Source of the DNA: Gnetum montanum
Taxonomy: Eukaryota > Streptophyta > Gnetopsida > Gnetales > Gnetaceae
Direction: 5' to 3'
Assembly (NCBI GenBank): GCA_015680685.1
Contig: MNCI01001420.1
Coordinates: 1,741-65,740 of the forward strand
DNA: 64,000 bases
Below are positions 59,911-64,000 of the stretch, one piece after another. Position numbers and translations under genes: made by a program. The notes beneath the pieces are model-generated. The model was given only the letters and a program-made list of their open reading frames with translations, was not told the DNA's origin and ran no database searches. Within the stretch, counting starts at the first letter, position 1. The number at the start of each line of letters is the position of its first letter.

Positions 59911-59927
59911 AACTGAGCTATTCCAGC
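59854..59927 (-). tRNA. trnN-GUU: tRNA-Asn (anticodon GTT)
   Basis: This 74-nt cloverleaf lies on the minus strand. The acceptor stem GCTGGAA pairs with TTCTAGC (one G-T), and the discriminator is G (59854). The A box is TAGCTCAGTTGG. The anticodon arm TGTGG-CTGTTAA-CCACA has GTT in the loop. The B box is GGTTCAAGCCC. There is no intron and no encoded CCA, as usual for nuclear genes. T5 (59840-59836) just downstream would stop Pol III. All stems pair, so it is likely functional. Confidence 0.95.
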
Positions 59928-60422
59928 TTTGATGTCTGATTGGCCAACTGAGAAAATTTGCATGTTGATTTTTGTTGTCGGAATGATTTTTAATTGTCTT
60001 TCCAACTGCCAACTATTGTCTGTTCTGGCTGGGATGACTTTCAAAAACAAACATTCGGAAAAAGAGAAAAAGTAAAAATAAAAGAAAAACTAACAGTAGT
60101 AATCGAGTCCATATACTAGATATGATCAGTTTTCTTTAGGTCCAGGAAACAGAATTCAGATGTACAAGAGACTCAAGGAATCGCGGAAACAATCCCAATC
60201 GTCTTCTGGGAATAAACTCTGCATCGAATAATCAAAACCACAATTGAAATTAAAAAATTTAACTTTTCTTACCAACCAGCAAATTTACACCCTTTTAATT
60301 TGTTTACGGTATATTCTCAAGCTTCTGGTACGGTATCTGGGTCCAAAGCCTAGTAAGATCTTCCTACTATAAGTATTGCCTTGTTAAAAATATTTTCCAA
60401 ACTCTACGCACCAGAATTATTA
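59928..60422. other. Spacer between tRNA-Asn and the small ORF
   Basis: About 500 bp, AT-rich, with no ORF or RNA recognised. Its right part is the 3' flank of the minus-strand ORF at 60423-60989. Confidence 0.45.
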
Positions 60423-60989
60423 TTACCAACCAACCAAGGACAAGGCCAGTTTGCAAGCTGCAGCTACCACAGTGGGACTGAACAACGTAATGAGGATCAT
60501 AGACAGAATTTCACGAACAGAAGGAAAAACAGAATTTTTACAGGGGTCCGTGGATTCCTGGCTTCTCTTCTCCTTCCCCTGATTCTCCTTGTGTGTCTCC
60601 TGAATCTTGCACTTGAGCTGGTAATTTTCAATGAGGTACTGGGTCATTCTGCTCTGGCAATGGCGGATTTGGCTTTCAAGGCCATCCAATCTTCTCTCCC
60701 AAACCTCTCTTTCGCTGCTGGACAGTCTCACAGGAGATTCAAAGCTCAAACCCACATCGTAAACCTTGCTGAGATCGTGAGCAACAGCAGAATAATGCCC
60801 CTGCATATCATGGAATGCACGTGCATGTATCAGCTTTTTCATGGACATTCTCTTCAACTGACGCTTCCAACTCGGCCTCGCCATTAATGGCGATTGCAGC
60901 TTCTGCTTCCTTAGTGTCAGCTGCATCTGTCTCGTCTGCCCCGTTGATGTTGGGCAGAAGAAATAATGCTTTCCATGGATACACGCCAT
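60423..60989 (-). CDS. Unrecognised 188-residue protein with C-terminal hydrophobic segment
   Basis: ATG at 60989 opens 188 codons, ending in three stops in a row (TAATAATAA from 60425). Residues 1-55 are basic and look unlike a folded protein. Residues about 55-70 read KLIHARAFHDMQGHYS, and about 95-130 form a heptad-like helix (WERRLDGLESQIRHC). The last ~28 residues (ILSMILITLFSPTVVAAACK...) are hydrophobic and could anchor in a membrane tail-first. In another frame, 61062-60808 is open and reads an acidic, more natural sequence (NGADETDAADTKEAEAAIAI) without an ATG. The two may be one gene split by one base in the A5 run at 60835-60839. I do not recognise the family. Confidence 0.45.
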   Translation of the reverse strand: MACIHGKHYFFCPTSTGQTRQMQLTLRKQKLQSPLMARPSWKRQLKRMSMKKLIHARAFHDMQGHYSAVAHDLSKVYDVGLSFESPVRLSSSEREVWERRLDGLESQIRHCQSRMTQYLIENYQLKCKIQETHKENQGKEKRSQESTDPCKNSVFPSVREILSMILITLFSPTVVAAACKLALSLVGW

Positions 60990-61062
60990 TTATTTGTTTA
61001 ACTGTTTCGACAATTTTTTTTTTGGTCACTGTTTCTCTGAGCTGCAGCACTTCATATAAAAC

Positions 61063-62026
61063 TCAGCTCCAACACTTCACTGACACTGTATTTGCCAGTT
61101 TGATCATCGTTTGAGCTCGGCATAAACCAGTTCGCACTGATCCTTATCCTACTATCGTTGATTATGATTAATGGTTAAAACTCCACTTCTCTGATGATAG
61201 ATTAACGTTTTTGTTAACGGAGTTTACCCAAGTTATATGTAATTATAAGCATCCTCGAACTAGAGTGCTTTTGTTACTTCAACGTTAAAATCGGATCTAC
61301 AAACTCGTGTTAAAATCGGATTTACATCGGGAAAAAGAAATTAGGGAAAGAGAAGCTATATCTACTGTGTTTCTGCATGTTTCCATTTCTTATAACAGGG
61401 CCAATTCAATTATATAATTTTAATTTTGTCACTTGCATAAGAATTAACAACTAACAACTAAATTAAAGAAGTTATTAAATAACTTTTACTATATCCACAA
61501 TTATATAACGAATCCGATTTTGGATGGGCAAGTAGCTTGCAGTTAACAATTTATTGCAGATTTCACAAACTATTAATCCTATACTTAAATTTTTTAATGA
61601 TAGAAATTATTTACTAGATGATATCAAGTAAACAATTGACCTAATGAAGAGACAAAGTTATAGTCTTTATACCAAATGTAATATCAAATCTAACCCCTTT
61701 AAATCCCACAGAATTAATTTACGTTAAAATATGCAAGTGGCTTTAAAGGTATGCAGATAATGTTGATGTTTCTTTGATCACACAGCTTTGATAACCTTTA
61801 AGATTTTCATTAAAATAAAATAGATCTTAACATCTAATGTATAATAAACTAGTAAAAAAGAATAGGGGTTTACTTGCTTACAAAAGTTTTTAAATGTTGA
61901 ATATGCAGATTTTAATTGTTAAATTAAAAAAGTTTCTTGGTTTTATGTAGTTTCATAGGGATGAATCATGGATTTCTGGTTGGACCCACAAGACACTCAA
62001 ATTTATTGATTTTTTTAATTCTTTCT
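61063..62026. other. AT-rich spacer before E5
   Basis: About 960 bp. The first part is the upstream flank of the minus-strand ORF. The rest is AT-rich without ORF, RNA or repeat that I can support. Confidence 0.45.
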
Positions 62027-62890
62027 TGATGAGCGGTGAGGTATCCCTATGCTCAACCATACGAATATGAGCATGTACGTGTGATTCGGTGGAACTCCAT
62101 AGATGGATTAGTTGTGGCACCTAGATAGTTACATGTTGATCACAGTTCGCTGTCTTCCCACCTGGACTAGTATTTGCTTTATCACGTATGGTTTAGTCTA
62201 GAGTGAGGTGTATGATATGATTTCTCACACTAGGCTACTCCTAGAGATAATGGGAAATAATCTTGATTAAGCTAATAGACAATGGAAAATAAAATCTAAA
62301 CTAGCTTAAGTGCGATGAGCATTTGTCCTTAATCATCTGTATGCATCTTGGACTTCGTGTACTACTTCTAGGATTACCAAGCGCAGATTACTTAAGCACT
62401 ACTAGATACACTACTGGGTTACCAAGCAATTACACTTAAATGTTCGTGATTAAGACGTACCTATTTCGTATTAACAATAGGAATAGTAAATGATAATAAA
62501 GGAATATTAACTAAGAAATCAATAAATAATAATTAACAATTAAACAATTAAAAACTAAGTGAATGCTGCAATGATGGAGTAATCTCAATCTTTATTACCG
62601 ATTGTGTGCGTGTCCAAGTACGTCACACTCGAACAAAGGTTCTGTATAATTATAAACATCACACTACGGGCATGCACTTGGGAAAGAACTAAAAACCATC
62701 TGAAAACTGACAAAAAGACTTGATCCTAAAGACTTACCAACCAACTCTCTTCATGTGCGCCTAAGTGCTATATTTATAGGCCAACACAGGAATCACGATA
62801 TCGTGTATTCGATATTGTTATGTAGGTTGCGATATCGTGTACCCAATATCGAGTATCCAATATCAGGGCCTGGCAAACTACAATTCATCA
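62027..62890 (-). repeat. LTR L8, 3' LTR of E5
   Basis: This 864-bp LTR reads TGATGAA to CTCATCA on the minus strand. U3 has two GATATC palindromes plus ATATCG-type half sites (plus coordinates about 62795-62875) upstream of CCTATAAATATAGC (62781-62768). U5 keeps the hairpin: CTAGACTA (minus, from 62201) with TAGTCCAG (to 62162), followed by GTGGGAAGAC. The polypurine tract directly precedes it. Confidence 0.85.
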
Positions 62891-63079
62891 TACCCCCACG
62901 ACTAAATAACAACTTGTCCTCAAGTCAAATAATCAAAATGAAAACGAGTTCATTTGATTACATAGTGGATAGGTATGGGATTATCAACTAACTATGAATT
63001 ACTTTATGTCGTAGTGTGGAATTAAACAAAACAAAATTAGGACACCAACATAGAATACAAAAGACAAAATTGTTGGAAC

Positions 63080-64000
63080 TCATGTGGTTCCTGGTGGTGG
63101 TGGCTCCTCCATGGGCCTCTTCTCCTTATCTTATGCTCCAAGCTTTGGAAATGGATATCTCTGAAGGAGCACCTGAAGCTTTTCTTCTTCGGTTCGAGGA
63201 TCATGTGCCATCTATGTTGATGTTCCAATATTTGATGGAGTTGACACTTTCCATGGACACGGCAGTTGTGGAAACATCTAATTGGCTTTAACATACTAAG
63301 TTGCAAAAAACCATTGTTTCTCCTTGTAGGCTCTGGCTTTATCTCTACATTCTTGGTAATTTGTGAGTTGTTAAGCCAAATCTACCGTGACATCCTTTTG
63401 CCCTTAGTAGTTGGCTTTGACCACCTCTAATTTCTGCAATGTCTTTTTGTGTTTAACAAATTCTGCTTCATACTTGACGTAGGTATCTACTACCTACTTT
63501 TCCAATTCTGTCCTCAGGCGTCTTGCTGTCAACATGGCTACGTTGGCATACCGTAGGTTTGCCAACTCCATGTATTCGGTGAGATCCTAGATTTGTAGGT
63601 CCCGGCTCTTTAGTTTTGCTTGGTGGGCGAAGGCATAAGTATTCGATATTGCTCGCTAGTTAGTGTTTTAAGCACTGAGGGTGTTGATATGGGCTTTGGC
63701 CATATGAATTTCTTTTTCAATGATCTGCTTGTACATCCCCATCTAATCTCAAAAATGTTCCTTTAGCTTCTTATGTCGCTTAGCCTCATTTTGCCATGCG
63801 CTTATTTCAATAGCCATTCGTTGATGGATTGCACATACCTCCTTCATTAAGAGGGTCATGTTTTCTCTGGCTAAGCGATTTATGTCTTGGTTGGCCCTTA
63901 TTAATTATTCTCATATTTGCTAGAAATTCTCTTTGAGAACATTCTTCTATTTTTCGATTGTGGTCAGTTGAAAATTCTCAATGGCAAGGTGTTTATTTTC
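63080..64000 (-). pseudogene. E5 accessory coiled-coil ORF, C-terminal part, decayed
   Basis: Minus-strand reading gives heptad-like sequence including DLTEYMELANLRYANVAMLT (about 63590-63530), matching EYMKLANL.YANLAMLT in E2 (about 20290-20345). The C-terminus reads FPQLPCPWKVSTPSNIG and EEEKLQVLLQRYPF and ends MEEPPPPGTT, stop at 63082-63080. This signature is nearly the same as in E4. Several TAG/TGA stops interrupt it. The N-terminus lies outside the window. Confidence 0.65.

Larger units (their letters stand above)
62027..64000 (-). mobile_element. E5: Athila-like element, 3' end, continues right
   Basis: On the minus strand the accessory coiled-coil ORF (64000-63080), a polypurine tract CGTGGGGGTA (62900-62891) and an LTR (62890-62027) follow in order. 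This is the 3' end of a gypsy element facing the opposite way from E0-E4. Pol and the 5' LTR lie beyond 64000. Confidence 0.85.

Overview
The window comes from a plant nuclear genome, most likely a large, repeat-rich seed-plant genome. A gymnosperm is plausible but the sequence does not prove it. The evidence is a plant MEKK1-type MAPKKK gene split by GT-AG introns, a nuclear tRNA-Asn with Pol III signals, a plant L1-type LINE, and nested Ty3/gypsy elements of the Athila type (tRNA-Asp-like primer site, FMDD reverse transcriptase, extra ORF after pol). The window has AT-rich spacers and one 35-base assembly gap (39560-39594).

Layout. From 1 to about 33255 lies a cluster of five decayed, plus-strand gypsy elements, called E0-E4 here. 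E0 (184-4064) has lost RT, RNase H and integrase and ends in LTR L2. E1 (4065-11957) keeps a nearly complete gag-pol reading frame with scattered stops. Its 3' LTR (L3, 11153-11957) is a chimera that also serves as the 5' LTR of E2. E2 (to 21955) lacks protease and the start of RT, carries a solo LTR (L4, 14782-15711) in pol with a 5-bp target duplication, and has a long coiled-coil ORF between pol and its 3' LTR. E3 (22582-25838) is truncated at both ends. E4 (about 26281-33255) has lost RT-integrase but keeps the coiled-coil ORF. A sixth element (E5, 62027 to beyond 64000, minus strand) shows its 3' LTR and the end of the same accessory ORF.

The middle (33256-48900) is mostly AT-rich sequence without a convincing gene. 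It is interrupted by a minus-strand LINE (39518-45171) whose ORF1 is intact and whose ORF2 is broken by one premature TGA and one single-base frameshift. From 49017 to 57385 a MEKK1-like MAP kinase kinase kinase gene is complete: eight coding exons, 554 residues, all kinase motifs present. Its first intron (3.7 kb) holds a degenerate 90-bp tandem repeat, a LINE remnant, an RTE-type LINE remnant and two copies of a small tRNA-like SINE. Downstream are another SINE copy, a tRNA-Asn gene (59854-59927, minus) and a small unrecognised minus-strand ORF (60423-60989).

The most novel material is in the gypsy family. It includes the accessory coiled-coil ORF conserved in three elements, a U5 hairpin kept by compensatory base changes across the LTRs, palindromic GATATC arrays in U3, repeated polypurine-tract-like motifs, and a chimeric LTR recording recombination between two subfamilies. 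The SINE family is supported by two clear target-site duplications.
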